Shown here: in pieces, positions 17,166 to 27,296 of the stretch
Position numbering within the stretch: position 1 is the stretch's first letter
How the letters are laid out: each line of letters opens with the position of its first letter
Assembly (NCBI GenBank): GCA_910577335.1
Contig: CAJTMJ010000008.1
Location: forward strand, 38,679 to 102,678
DNA from: an uncultured Duncaniella sp.
GTDB lineage: Bacteria; Bacteroidota; Bacteroidia; Bacteroidales; Muribaculaceae
Length of the DNA: 64,000 nt
Reading direction: 5' to 3'
Translations under genes and position numbers: made by a program
The notes under the pieces: generated by a model
What the model was told of the DNA's origin: nothing
Databases searched by the model: none
The model's input: the letters and a program-made list of their open reading frames with translations, nothing else

Positions 17166-18776
17166 TTAGTAGTTGTCGGGGATGTCGGGGTTGTTCCATT
17201 TTGCGACAGCAGCATTGTTGTTTCCTTCGGTCTGAACCAATACCATGTTCATCCATGCGGGGCGACCTACAGTATTCTTACGAGAATCCTCATAGAAGTT
17301 AGTGCCTTCGTAGTCACGAACCACAGAGTAGTTAAGACGTTTGATGTCCCAAAGTGTCTGACCTTCACCCCAAAGTTCAACTCGCTTCTGGAATACGATT
17401 TCTTCCACAACATCTTCCATAGATGATGCTGAGCAAGTGTACTTAGGATCACGGTAGGCCTGCATCCATTGCTCAATAAGAGCCTTACCTTGTGCCGGAT
17501 TTGAATGAGCGATAGCTTCAATGTAGATAAACCACATTTCTTCAACACGCATCACAGGAACTGCGGTAGCTGAACCTACATTCGGGTCGGTAGTGTTACC
17601 CATTCCCGGACGGAATTTGATTGAGCAATAGGGGAAATTGTTCACATAATAGCCGCGATATTTTTCCTCAATCAAAGGGAAGTCATATACAAGACTGGTC
17701 ACACCGGGGGTAATCCATGAAAGCTTACGGAAGTCAGTGTCAGATATACGTGCATACATTCTTGCATCAACGATAGGACAAGCACCTACAGCTGCATAGC
17801 CATAATCTGCTTCCGGGCTCATCATAGAAGTCCAGTTACATATACCTTTGCCGACTGCACCATTTTCTTTCTCAAACTTCAGACCCCACATCCATGAGGT
17901 GTTATCGGGAGAATTGAAGCCTGTGTTGGTGTTAGTCCAAGCTTCTTGGTTAAGTGGTTGGCAACCGCTGGCGCTGATAGCTTTTTCGGCATATTCAGCA
18001 GCTTTTGCATAGTTCTCAACCCACATATATAGACGAGCATACAAACCGTATACGCAACCGAGATCGGGAAGCAGTGCAGTGCCATAACCGGCTTTACCGA
18101 TATTCTGCTCTGCATATTGAAGGTCAGAAAGGATGAAGTTAAACATTTCATCACGGGTAGCACGAGGATTGTTACGAGCTTCTTCCTCGGTAGTGTTCTC
18201 AGTTACGATAGGCACGGTAAGATTTGTCACGTCATTACCTTCGATATTGACTGCTGAGGTATTGTTGTTCGGAAGGAATTCATACCAGCGAGCCATATCA
18301 AGATATGTAAGGGCACGGAATGCAAGTGCAGTTGCACGTGCTCCCTGATTGTAATCACCCTCGATGCCTTCATAATAGTGACCGAGAGCCTTGTTACAAG
18401 CAAGTACCTGCTGAGTGTAGTAGTTCCAGATACGCTGAACTGAAGCATAGTTCTGACCAAGATATACTATCTCAGTGTAGTTGCCCCATTGGTTGTAGTT
18501 AAGACCTGCGCCAAGTATAGACATGTCGCCTGTCATACAGTCACGGATATGCATCATGGATGAATAGCCGAAATCACCGTGCCATTCTGCACCGGAGGTG
18601 TTCCAGTTGACCATGAAACCGGGCATTGCAAAGATCATTGCTTCGCCGGCTTTTTCAGATGACGCAAGCTGATCCTGAGTCACGCTGCTTGTGGGATAAA
18701 CCTCCTCCACGCAGGAAGTAAGGCCCATACCGGCGGCAACGGCAAGAAGGAGTGTTGATTTAAATATAGTTTTCAT
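17166..18776 (-). CDS. SusD/RagB-family nutrient-binding lipoprotein (leftward locus)
   Basis: About 536 aa from the ATG at 18776; the longer reading from 18809 overlaps susC and lacks a sensible signal. The lipoprotein signal ends in MGLTSC, with the lipid-anchored Cys at residue 22. The rest follows the SusD pattern: helical TPR-like repeats in the first half (RATALAFRALTYLDMARWYE) and the family's C-terminal LWGEGQTLWDIKRLN. SusD forms the surface lid on SusC and captures the nutrient. It lies 20 bases after susC. The ligand is unknown; no glycosidase is nearby. Confidence 0.93.
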   Translation of the reverse strand: MKTIFKSTLLLAVAAGMGLTSCVEEVYPTSSVTQDQLASSEKAGEAMIFAMPGFMVNWNTSGAEWHGDFGYSSMMHIRDCMTGDMSILGAGLNYNQWGNYTEIVYLGQNYASVQRIWNYYTQQVLACNKALGHYYEGIEGDYNQGARATALAFRALTYLDMARWYEFLPNNNTSAVNIEGNDVTNLTVPIVTENTTEEEARNNPRATRDEMFNFILSDLQYAEQNIGKAGYGTALLPDLGCVYGLYARLYMWVENYAKAAEYAEKAISASGCQPLNQEAWTNTNTGFNSPDNTSWMWGLKFEKENGAVGKGICNWTSMMSPEADYGYAAVGACPIVDARMYARISDTDFRKLSWITPGVTSLVYDFPLIEEKYRGYYVNNFPYCSIKFRPGMGNTTDPNVGSATAVPVMRVEEMWFIYIEAIAHSNPAQGKALIEQWMQAYRDPKYTCSASSMEDVVEEIVFQKRVELWGEGQTLWDIKRLNYSVVRDYEGTNFYEDSRKNTVGRPAWMNMVLVQTEGNNNAAVAKWNNPDIPDNY

Positions 18777-18795
18777 TGCTTTATTTTCTGTTTGA

Positions 18796-21700
18796 TTAGA
18801 ATGAAACATTAATACCGCCTGAGATGGTACGTATGGGGGCGTAGTAAGCGTTTGTTACTGAACCAGAAATTGACTGGCGGGGATCGAGACCCTTACGCTT
18901 TGACCATACAGCTACGTTGTCGCAAGAGAGATAGAAACGGATCTTTTCAACATCAATCTTTTTGGTGATATTGGTGGGGAGAGTGTAACCGAAGTTGATG
19001 TTCTGCAATGCGAGGTAAGATGCGCTTGTGAGGAAGCGGTCAGAAGTTGAAGTTACATATTGGTCGTTGAATACCATCTGAGGTATGTCTGAGGTTTTAT
19101 TGTCGGGCATCCATGCGTTCAAGAGGTCTTTGTGCATTGCACGACCGCGTGAAGATGTGTAGGGGCTTGCCATAAGACCGGCGTAAGTACCGTCATATAC
19201 CTGACCTCCGAGCTGGTAAGTGAAGTCGATAGCGAAGTCAAAACCGTAAGCGTTGACTGAAGTACCGAAACCACCGTATGCGTCGGGAAGTGCTGTGCCG
19301 CAAAGGTAGAAGTCACCGTTACCGTATTTCTTGGTAGTGATTACGTTACCGGTAAGTTTACCGTCTTTGTCACGTTCATTCATATACCACATTGACTCAC
19401 CTGTTTCATGGTCGATACCTGCGAATTTCTTCATACGGTAAGTATAAAGGGGCTCGCCTTCACCATAGAAATAGCTGCCTGAGCTGTAACCTTCAACACC
19501 ATCGCAGACCATAGTCTTACGAGCGTCGGGGAGACGTGAGATTTTGTTCTTATACCAAGTGAAGTTGATGTTGGCTGACCATGTGATGTCACGGGTACGG
19601 ATGATGTCGCCATGGAGGTCAATTTCAAAACCATTGTTGGTCATGTCACCCACGTTGTCGTAGTAAGAAGTGTAACCGTAGCTCGGGGGGAGCGGGAATG
19701 AGAAGAGCATATCGGATGTCTTGCGGTAGAAACCTTCGATAGTACCGGTCAAACGCTCGTTGAATAGACTGAAGTCTATACCATAGTTGAGGTTGCCGCC
19801 CTTTTCCCAAGTGATATTCTCGTTACCGAGAGTGTTGGGGATAGCTGCGGGGTTACCACCTGCATTTTCAATAGTATAGGTGTTGACATAACGGAAGTTA
19901 CCGATATTGTCATTACCCTGTTCACCATACGAAGCCTTGATCTTCAACATGTCAACCCAAGGAGCCTGGAAGAATGCCTCCTTAGAGATGATCCACGCTG
20001 CAGATGCTGACCAGAATGTACCCCAACGGTGGTCAGGATGGAAACGAGAGGAAGCATCGCGACGGAGAGATACGCTACCGAAGTATTTGCTATCGTAGTC
20101 GTAGTTGATACGACCGAACCAACCTTCGTTGTTGTATTCAGTCTTGTAAGATGAGCTTCCGCTATCAAGTACCGCACCGTCAAGTTCCTCATTGTCCGGA
20201 AGAAGCATATTGGTGCGTCCGCCATAGAGGTAAGAGTATTTGTTCCAATAGTTCTCATGACCGAGAAGCACGTTAATATTATGGTCACCGAATTGGCGAG
20301 CCCAGTTAAGTAACTGCTGGTAAGTATAGTCAATACGGCGAGTAGAATACTTGTCAACCATACCGTTTGAAGAAGCGTACTGACCAAAGAATGGGTTAGT
20401 TACATTTGTCTGACGTTTTTCGTAGAGGTTAACGGTGTTGTTGGTAGTGAACTTGAAGTCACGTAGGAAACGAATTTCAGCATAACCGGTTGCTGTCATG
20501 GCGTTACCGTCATATTTGCTCACATCAAGAATGTTCTGTGACAAGGGGTTAGCCTGTGAGAATACAGGACGTGAAGGAAGTCCGAGACCCATACCGTCAC
20601 CATAGTCATACATGATGTTGCCATTTGAGTCCTTCATTATATTTCCCTGAGCATCACGCACGTAGAGAGGATAGATAGGAGCAAGGATATTATTCACAGC
20701 GAAGATGTTGCCTGATGATGCAGAGCTACCGTCGTCACCATTGAATTTTGATTCATAGTGAGTGTAGCTCATGTTTGCACCTACCTTAAGCCAGCTTTTA
20801 GCCTGTAGATCGGCAGAAAGACGACCGGTGAAGCGTTCGTAACCTGAGTTGATGGTGATACCTTCGTTGTTGAGGTAACTTGCTGAAGCATAGAATGAAC
20901 CTTTGTCAGTACCCTGAGAAACGCTGAGGTTATATTCCTGACGGAGAGCGTTCTTGTATGCAGCATCGCTCCAGCTGTCGGGGGTAAGTAGATATTTTTC
21001 ACCGCTTGCAGCAGTAAAGATATTGCCGAGAGTTGCTTTGGGATTAAGCTTGAATCCGTCAACGAGCAGATTTTCACCCTCAGGAAGAGAGTATACGTTG
21101 TATCCGAGATAGCCTATGATATTCTTATTAGCGAAAGCAAGAGCTTTTTCCTCGGTATAACCACCCACGTTGATTGCATAATTACCAACTGACCGACCAA
21201 ACATCTCATAATATTGAGCGGGTGAAGTGATCACATCATAATCGCTCACGGCGCGTGAGTTCTGACCCCACTTGGCGTCAAGGGTAACACGGGCAGCGCC
21301 CTGCTTACCTTTCTTGGTGGTGATGAGGATGACACCGTTGGCACCACGGGCACCGTAAAGAGCGTTGGATGCTGCATCCTTCAACACTGTCATCTGCTCG
21401 ATGTCCTGAGTTGAGATATTGTCAAGACCGCCATCGTAGGGGGTACCATCGAGCACGATAAGAGGTGAGTTACCGGCATTGATTGAAGAAATACCACGGA
21501 TCAACACTGAGGGTGAAGAGTTACCGGGTGCGCCTGATGCAGAGTTGATCTGCACACCTGACACTTTACCTTTGAGAGCGTCAACAGGGTTGGTAACCTG
21601 CACAGCCTCGATTTCCGAAGCGTCGAGCACTGAAGCCGAACCGGTGAAGGCTGAACGTTTTGCGGTACCGTATGCCACGGTGATAACCTCGTCGAGCATA

Positions 21701-21990
21701 TTGGAGCTTTCGAGGACGATTTTCATAGATCCGGGAGTGATGTTTACCTCACGGGTGACCATACCGACGTATGACACCTGAAGTTTTTTCACTGAAGCCG
21801 GGAGTGTCAGCGAGAAGTTACCGTCAAGATCGGTGACGGTTCCAGTCTGTGTGCCGACTCCAAGGACGGTGGCGCCCACCAAGGGCTCACCTTCGGCGCT
21901 CACCACCTGACCTTTCACGTTTTGGTTCTGAGCCATTGCGCTAAGGGTGAATGTGATGACTGCCACAAGTAGTAGAAACAGCTTTTTCAT
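18796..21990 (-). CDS. SusC/RagA TonB-linked outer membrane transporter (leftward)
   Basis: 1064 aa. Signal peptide (about 1-20), CarboxypepD_reg-like domain (about 22-105), plug with SGVQINSASGAPG and SSINAGNSPLIVLDGTPYDGG (to about 230) and a 22-strand-type barrel. It imports oligomers with TonB energy together with its SusD. Its first 161 bases are identical to those of the rightward susC and similarity continues to about codon 110. From the plug onward the two proteins diverge strongly. Both are exactly 1064 residues long. The substrate is unknown. Confidence 0.95.
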   Translation of the reverse strand: MKKLFLLLVAVITFTLSAMAQNQNVKGQVVSAEGEPLVGATVLGVGTQTGTVTDLDGNFSLTLPASVKKLQVSYVGMVTREVNITPGSMKIVLESSNMLDEVITVAYGTAKRSAFTGSASVLDASEIEAVQVTNPVDALKGKVSGVQINSASGAPGNSSPSVLIRGISSINAGNSPLIVLDGTPYDGGLDNISTQDIEQMTVLKDAASNALYGARGANGVILITTKKGKQGAARVTLDAKWGQNSRAVSDYDVITSPAQYYEMFGRSVGNYAINVGGYTEEKALAFANKNIIGYLGYNVYSLPEGENLLVDGFKLNPKATLGNIFTAASGEKYLLTPDSWSDAAYKNALRQEYNLSVSQGTDKGSFYASASYLNNEGITINSGYERFTGRLSADLQAKSWLKVGANMSYTHYESKFNGDDGSSASSGNIFAVNNILAPIYPLYVRDAQGNIMKDSNGNIMYDYGDGMGLGLPSRPVFSQANPLSQNILDVSKYDGNAMTATGYAEIRFLRDFKFTTNNTVNLYEKRQTNVTNPFFGQYASSNGMVDKYSTRRIDYTYQQLLNWARQFGDHNINVLLGHENYWNKYSYLYGGRTNMLLPDNEELDGAVLDSGSSSYKTEYNNEGWFGRINYDYDSKYFGSVSLRRDASSRFHPDHRWGTFWSASAAWIISKEAFFQAPWVDMLKIKASYGEQGNDNIGNFRYVNTYTIENAGGNPAAIPNTLGNENITWEKGGNLNYGIDFSLFNERLTGTIEGFYRKTSDMLFSFPLPPSYGYTSYYDNVGDMTNNGFEIDLHGDIIRTRDITWSANINFTWYKNKISRLPDARKTMVCDGVEGYSSGSYFYGEGEPLYTYRMKKFAGIDHETGESMWYMNERDKDGKLTGNVITTKKYGNGDFYLCGTALPDAYGGFGTSVNAYGFDFAIDFTYQLGGQVYDGTYAGLMASPYTSSRGRAMHKDLLNAWMPDNKTSDIPQMVFNDQYVTSTSDRFLTSASYLALQNINFGYTLPTNITKKIDVEKIRFYLSCDNVAVWSKRKGLDPRQSISGSVTNAYYAPIRTISGGINVSF

Positions 21991-22019
21991 ACCTAAGAGT
22001 TAGTAATACGAATTAATTA
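21830..22019 (-). repeat. Left arm of a 190-bp perfect inverted repeat (susC 5' end)
   Basis: The reverse complement is identical to 22382-22571. The arm covers 29 bases upstream of the ATG and the first 161 coding bases. Weaker similarity continues about 170 bases further into the gene. Confidence 0.95.
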
Positions 22020-22074
22020 ATGTATATGGTTTATTAAAATTCCCTATATATAATAAGGTGTAATCCGGATTTAA

Positions 22075-22100
22075 TTTCCCAAAAGCGCCATTATCGGAAG
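22075..22100 (-). promoter_or_regulatory. Operator-like dyad upstream of leftward susC
   Basis: On the minus strand CTTCCGATAA, core TGGCGC, then TTTTGGGAAA: an imperfect copy of the perfect dyad at 22318. Lies 84 bases before the leftward ATG. Confidence 0.5.
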
Positions 22101-22317
22101 AAGCGCAAATAGGTGGTGTAATAGCGAAACGTTCAAAAAATTTCACATAATTTACCCAATAGTGATGCAAAAGTAATATTTTTTCAGCAAAGTGTTAAAG
22201 TGTATTACGTAAAAAAATGTTAATGCATATTGTTAAATGCGTCAAATTGGCATTTAGAGGAAAAAACGCTTACAAATTGTCACAAAAATCATGGAATTTT
22301 TAACGCACGTATATCAT

Positions 22318-22343
22318 CTTCCTATAATGGCGCTTATAGGAAG
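22318..22343 (+). promoter_or_regulatory. Operator-like perfect dyad upstream of rightward susC
   Basis: CTTCCTATAA, core TGGCGC, then TTATAGGAAG: 10-bp perfect arms around a 6-bp core. Lies 67 bases before the ATG at 22411. The shared core makes a common transcription factor plausible. Confidence 0.55.
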
Positions 22344-22381
22344 TTAGAGATGAAAGGAAAATACAGATCAACCTTAAAAAA

Positions 22382-22571
22382 TAATTAATTCGTATTACTA
22401 ACTCTTAGGTATGAAAAAGCTGTTTCTACTACTTGTGGCAGTCATCACATTCACCCTTAGCGCAATGGCTCAGAACCAAAACGTGAAAGGTCAGGTGGTG
22501 AGCGCCGAAGGTGAGCCCTTGGTGGGCGCCACCGTCCTTGGAGTCGGCACACAGACTGGAACCGTCACCGA
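22382..22571 (+). repeat. Right arm of the 190-bp perfect inverted repeat (susC 5' end)
   Basis: Identical, inverted, to 21830-22019; read base by base on both strands. Confidence 0.95.
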
Positions 22572-25500
22572 CATCGACGGTAACTTCTCCCTGGCTCTCC
22601 CGGCTTCAGTGAAAAAACTTCAGGTGTCATACGTGGGTATGGTCACCCGCGAGGTACACATCACTCCCGGAACTATGAAAATCGTCCTCGAAAGCTCCAA
22701 TATGCTCGACGAGGTGATTACCGTGGCATACGGTACCGCAAAAAAATCAGCCTATACAGGTTCTGCGTCAGTGCTAAAGGCTGACCAAATTGAAAACACT
22801 TTGGTGACCGATGTTACCAGCGCCCTTTCAGGTAAAGTGGCAGGTGTGCAGCTCCAAAGCTACAACGGTGCCCCCGGTTCTGAACCTACAGTGCGCATCC
22901 GTGGTGTCGGTTCAATCAATGCGTCTAACACACCTCTTTATGTTGTTGACGGTATTCCTTACGATGGAGGTATCTCTACCATCAATCCTCAGGATGTGGC
23001 TTCAATCACAGTGCTTAAGGATGCTGCTTCCGCTGCTCTTTACGGTGCCCGTGGTGCCAATGGTGTGATCCTTATCACTACCAAGCAGGGTAAAGCAGGT
23101 GAGGCTGTTGTCACTGTTGACGCTCGTTGGGGTGCCAACTCTCGTGAAATTCCTAACTATAAGACTATCACTGATCCGTGGAGCTACGTGATGCAGATCT
23201 ACCGCGCACGTCGCAACTATCGCGAGTTGACCAGCGGTTATACTCCCGGTGCAGCTCACGCTTGGGCTGTGGAAGGTCTTAATGCCGCTCCCGGCGATAA
23301 CAATGTGCTTGGTTATCAGGTATTCACCATCCCTCAGGGTCAGAGCCTTATCGGTACAAACGGTCTCTTCAACCCCAATGCCACTCTTGGTTACAACGAT
23401 GGCAGCCATTACATCACCCCCGACAACTGGGTTGACAACACATTCCACGATGGTCTCCGTCAGGAGTATAACTTAAGTGTGACCGGTGGTAACGATCGTT
23501 TGAAATTCATGGTATCAGCCGGTTACCTCTCTGACGAAGGTATCATCAAGGAATCTTCTTTCGATCGTCTTTCTACTCGTGTAAGCGCTGAATATCAGGC
23601 TAAGAAGTGGCTTAAAATTGGTGCTAACGTATCGTACACATACGAAGATCAGAACTATCCTCAGAGCCAGACTACCGAAGGTCAGTCAAGCAACGCCAGC
23701 TACATTGCAAGCTTCATCGCTCCTATCTATCCCTTCTATCTCCGTGATTCAGAAGGTAATATCATGCATGACAGCGCAACAGGCAACAAACTTTACGACT
23801 ATGGTATGAAGGGTCTCGGTCTTGATTACTCCCGTGCGTTCCTCGCCGGCGGTAACCCGACAGGTTCACTCATCTACGACAAGTCAGAATACAAGTTTGA
23901 CACATTCAACGGCAAATGGTTCGCTCAGATCAGCCCTATCGAAGGTTTGAACATCACAGGTTCAGTAGGTTACTATAACCAGAACCAGCGTTTTGACTAT
24001 CTTGCCAACAGTAAGTACGGTCAGATGGCAAACTATGGCGGTATGATCGAACAGGATGCTACACGTGTTCGCTCTATCAACTATCAGGTACTTGCCAACT
24101 ACCGCAAGACTTTCGGTGAAATCCATAACTTTGACTTCCTTCTTGGTTATGAAAGCTACGACTGGGAAAGCTCAACAATGGGCGGTGAAGGTTACACCAT
24201 CTATAATGACAATGACTTCACTCTCTCAAATGTGATTGACGAACTCGACAACTGGGGTTCTGTCAACCAGTATGCAACCCGTGGTATCTTCGGACGTATC
24301 AACTACGACTATGACGGCAAATATTACGCAAGCGTAAGCTATCGTCGTGACGCTTCTTCACGTTTCCATCCCGACCACCGCTGGGGTAACTTCTACTCAC
24401 TTTCAGCCGCTTGGGACATCTCAAAGGAATCGTTCATGAAGGATTTCGAAAATGTTGACATGTTGAAGTTCAAAGCTTCGTTCGGTCAGCAGGGTAACGA
24501 TAACATCGGTAACTACTATGCTTATCTTGACCAGTACAATAAGACCGGTGGTAACGGTGTATGGTCAGTAGGTACACTTGCTTACAAGGGTAATCCCGAC
24601 CTGACTTGGGAAACTTCAAACTCATTCAACACCGGTTTCGACTTCAGCTTCTTCCAAGGCAAGGTTGACGGTACTCTTGAATACTTCCAGCGTCAGACTT
24701 CCGACATGCTTTATTACAAGCCTACAGCTCCGTCACTCGGTTACTCTTCAATACCGATGAACATCGGCTCTATGCGTAACTACGGTGTGGAACTCGAGCT
24801 TAACTACACTCCCATCAACACCAAGAATCTCACATGGAGCATCAACTTCAACATCACCAACGTGAACAATAAGGTGATCAAGCTCGCTCCCGAGCTTAAC
24901 GGTACATGGATCAGCGGTTCACGTATCTATGAAGAAGGCAAGTCAATGTACCAGCTCTATCTCGTGAAACACGCAGGTGTGGATCAGGAGACCGGTCTTC
25001 CTCTCTACTGGGCTAAGAATGCCGATGGTCAGGAATTCACCACCACTGACTGGAACCTTGCTTATTCAGGTAACTCAGCAACCGGCGACCAAGCTAACCG
25101 TCAGAGTACAGGCAATATCCTTCCTCCGTTCTACGGCGGTATCGGAACAAGCCTTAATGTTTACGGTGTAGACTTCTCAATCCAGTGCGGCTATCAGCTC
25201 GGCGGTAAGATCTGGGACTACGGTTATCAGATGCTCATGCACAACGGTAAGGATGCAGGTACAGCCATGCACGAAGATGCCCTCAAAGCATGGACTCCCG
25301 AAAATCCCAACTCAAACATACCTCGTCTTGACTCATCATGGCAGTATATGTCATCATCTTCAACCCGCTGGCTCGTTTCTGCGAAATATTTCTCAATCAA
25401 CAATATTTCCATCGGTTACACACTTCCCGCCAAATTCACAACCCGCTTCGGCATCAACCAGCTCCGAGTGTATGGCGCTGCTGACAACGTTGCTCTCTGG

Positions 25501-25605
25501 AGCGCACGCAAGGGTCTTGACCCCCGTCAGAGCTACGTACAGAGCTACGCAGGTTCTTACTCATCTCTCCGTGCCATATCAGGCGGTGTGAAAGTAGTAT
25601 TCTAA
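22411..25605 (+). CDS. SusC/RagA TonB-linked outer membrane transporter (rightward)
   Basis: 1064 aa with the same layout as its divergent partner: signal peptide, CarboxypepD_reg-like domain, plug (SGKVAGVQLQSYNGAPG, then SINASNTPLYVVDGIPYDGG) and a long barrel ending SGGVKVVF. The N-terminal 110 residues are nearly those of the leftward protein, but the plug and barrel differ, so a different ligand is likely. A susD and a large lipoprotein follow in the same direction (gaps 35 and 39 bases), giving a three-gene uptake operon. Confidence 0.95.
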   Translation: MKKLFLLLVAVITFTLSAMAQNQNVKGQVVSAEGEPLVGATVLGVGTQTGTVTDIDGNFSLALPASVKKLQVSYVGMVTREVHITPGTMKIVLESSNMLDEVITVAYGTAKKSAYTGSASVLKADQIENTLVTDVTSALSGKVAGVQLQSYNGAPGSEPTVRIRGVGSINASNTPLYVVDGIPYDGGISTINPQDVASITVLKDAASAALYGARGANGVILITTKQGKAGEAVVTVDARWGANSREIPNYKTITDPWSYVMQIYRARRNYRELTSGYTPGAAHAWAVEGLNAAPGDNNVLGYQVFTIPQGQSLIGTNGLFNPNATLGYNDGSHYITPDNWVDNTFHDGLRQEYNLSVTGGNDRLKFMVSAGYLSDEGIIKESSFDRLSTRVSAEYQAKKWLKIGANVSYTYEDQNYPQSQTTEGQSSNASYIASFIAPIYPFYLRDSEGNIMHDSATGNKLYDYGMKGLGLDYSRAFLAGGNPTGSLIYDKSEYKFDTFNGKWFAQISPIEGLNITGSVGYYNQNQRFDYLANSKYGQMANYGGMIEQDATRVRSINYQVLANYRKTFGEIHNFDFLLGYESYDWESSTMGGEGYTIYNDNDFTLSNVIDELDNWGSVNQYATRGIFGRINYDYDGKYYASVSYRRDASSRFHPDHRWGNFYSLSAAWDISKESFMKDFENVDMLKFKASFGQQGNDNIGNYYAYLDQYNKTGGNGVWSVGTLAYKGNPDLTWETSNSFNTGFDFSFFQGKVDGTLEYFQRQTSDMLYYKPTAPSLGYSSIPMNIGSMRNYGVELELNYTPINTKNLTWSINFNITNVNNKVIKLAPELNGTWISGSRIYEEGKSMYQLYLVKHAGVDQETGLPLYWAKNADGQEFTTTDWNLAYSGNSATGDQANRQSTGNILPPFYGGIGTSLNVYGVDFSIQCGYQLGGKIWDYGYQMLMHNGKDAGTAMHEDALKAWTPENPNSNIPRLDSSWQYMSSSSTRWLVSAKYFSINNISIGYTLPAKFTTRFGINQLRVYGAADNVALWSARKGLDPRQSYVQSYAGSYSSLRAISGGVKVVF

Positions 25606-25640
25606 AACATTACAGCACTACTATTTAACAGGAAAAAACA

Positions 25641-27257
25641 ATGAATAAACTCAATAAATATCTACTAATGTCGATGGTCGCAGGTGTGTCACTCACCTCT
25701 TGTAACGATCTCGACACAGCACCGTTCGGCTCCGTTATCACAGAGGATCAGCGTACCGATGTTATTGCGAAGAATCCTGAGAAACTACAGGCGACTATTT
25801 CATCAATGTATGCCGCAATCAACGCTTGGGAATCTGCGACCAGCAATATGTTTGACTTCGGATACCCCGGTGTAATGATTCAGATGGAATCACGTACCGA
25901 AGACTTCCTTACTGTCTATCCCGACCAGTACGGATGGTTCTCCGCATGTGTAGCATGGCAGGACAACGCCGCTTCAAGCTCATACGGCATCTGCCGCTGG
26001 CGTATACCTTACAACTCAATCTATACTGCCAATCAGGTGATTGATATCGTAAGTTCTATCGACCCCGAGAAGGCTGACAATACATATCGTTTCTACCGTG
26101 CGCAGGCGCTCGGAACAAGAGCTTTCAGCTACTGGGTTCTTGCTCAGTTGTTCCAGTTCAACTATGTAGGTCACGAACAGTCACCCTGTGTGCCCCTTAT
26201 CACAGAAGAAAATCAGGCTAAAATCGCCATCGACGGTGCGCCTCGTGCAACAGTGGCTCAGATCTACGATCAGATTATCTCTGACCTCACCGAAGGTATC
26301 GAGCTTACTACCGGCAACCCCATCGCACGTGACGACAAGCGTTACATTGACATCAACGTGCTTCGCGCTCTCCGTGCCCGCGCATATCTCTGTATGCAGA
26401 AGTACTCTGAGGCTGCCGCTGACGCTCAGGCTGTGATCGCTTCCGGCAAATTCTCAGCTCTTACCGCTCAGCAGGCATCAGTGCCCGGATTCAACGAGCT
26501 TTCAGCCGCTAACTGGATTTGGGGTATCAATATGGACGAAACCGATGTTCACGGTCTTTATACCTTCAGCGGTATGATGGGTTCATATACCTACGGTTAT
26601 GCTTACGCAGGTATGTGGAAAATCATCAACTCAAACCTGTTTAACCGTATCTCTACCAACGACGTTCGCCGCACATGGTGGATTGACGAGGATGGTAACT
26701 CAAACGCTGCCAACTATACAGCTGCCAGCAAGGATGCAGTTGCTTATCTCGAGGGTGTAGGCGCTCCTACATACGCTGTTACTAAGTTCGCTCCCTATCA
26801 GAATGTGCTTCAGCAGTCAACTAATGCTGCCGATATACCTTTGATCCGTATTGAGGAAATGTATCTCATACTTGCCGAAGCTCAGGGTCTCGGTGGCGAT
26901 ATCGCTTCAGGTAAAGCTACTCTTGAGAAATTCGTCAACGATTACCGTTGGGTAGGCCGCATTCCTTACGCTTGCACAGCTGCAAACGCAGAGGATTTCC
27001 TCAACGAGGTTTGGTTCCAGCGTCGTGTGGAACTTTGGGGTGAAGGTCTCAGCTACTTTGACGTGATGCGTCTTAACAAGGATGTTGACCGCCGTAACAG
27101 CAACTGGGAAACTTCCGCTAACCGTGTGACACAATATGCTTACTATGTTCCCGCAGGTTCAGCCGTAATGCTCAGTCAGATTCCTCAGTCAGAGCTTGAA
27201 GGTAACCCGGCACTCACCGCAGCCGACCAGAATCCTACCGGTCAGGCAAGTATGTAA
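25641..27257 (+). CDS. SusD/RagB-family nutrient-binding lipoprotein (rightward locus)
   Basis: 538 aa. The lipoprotein signal ends in GVSLTSC (Cys21). SusD features: FYRAQALGTRAFSYWVLAQLFQF and the C-terminal VWFQRRVELWGEGLSYFDVMRLN. It is the surface partner of the preceding SusC. It is clearly a different family member from the leftward SusD, again suggesting different substrates. The substrate is unknown. Confidence 0.93.
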   Translation: MNKLNKYLLMSMVAGVSLTSCNDLDTAPFGSVITEDQRTDVIAKNPEKLQATISSMYAAINAWESATSNMFDFGYPGVMIQMESRTEDFLTVYPDQYGWFSACVAWQDNAASSSYGICRWRIPYNSIYTANQVIDIVSSIDPEKADNTYRFYRAQALGTRAFSYWVLAQLFQFNYVGHEQSPCVPLITEENQAKIAIDGAPRATVAQIYDQIISDLTEGIELTTGNPIARDDKRYIDINVLRALRARAYLCMQKYSEAAADAQAVIASGKFSALTAQQASVPGFNELSAANWIWGINMDETDVHGLYTFSGMMGSYTYGYAYAGMWKIINSNLFNRISTNDVRRTWWIDEDGNSNAANYTAASKDAVAYLEGVGAPTYAVTKFAPYQNVLQQSTNAADIPLIRIEEMYLILAEAQGLGGDIASGKATLEKFVNDYRWVGRIPYACTAANAEDFLNEVWFQRRVELWGEGLSYFDVMRLNKDVDRRNSNWETSANRVTQYAYYVPAGSAVMLSQIPQSELEGNPALTAADQNPTGQASM

Positions 27258-27296
27258 TCATAATTCATATTCATTAACTTAGAGAACTTTTTACAG

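Larger units (their letters stand above)
21991..22410. promoter_or_regulatory. Divergent susC-susC intergenic region
   Basis: 420 bases between two ATGs, of which the central 362 (22020-22381) are not part of the long inverted repeat. It is very AT-rich. A minus-strand TACTTTTG (22168-22175) is the only good -7 box seen, and it has no matching -33. Two 26-bp dyads (22075-22100 and 22318-22343) and a small TAAATGC/GCATTTA dyad (22234-22256) are present. No small ORF of note. Confidence 0.6.
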
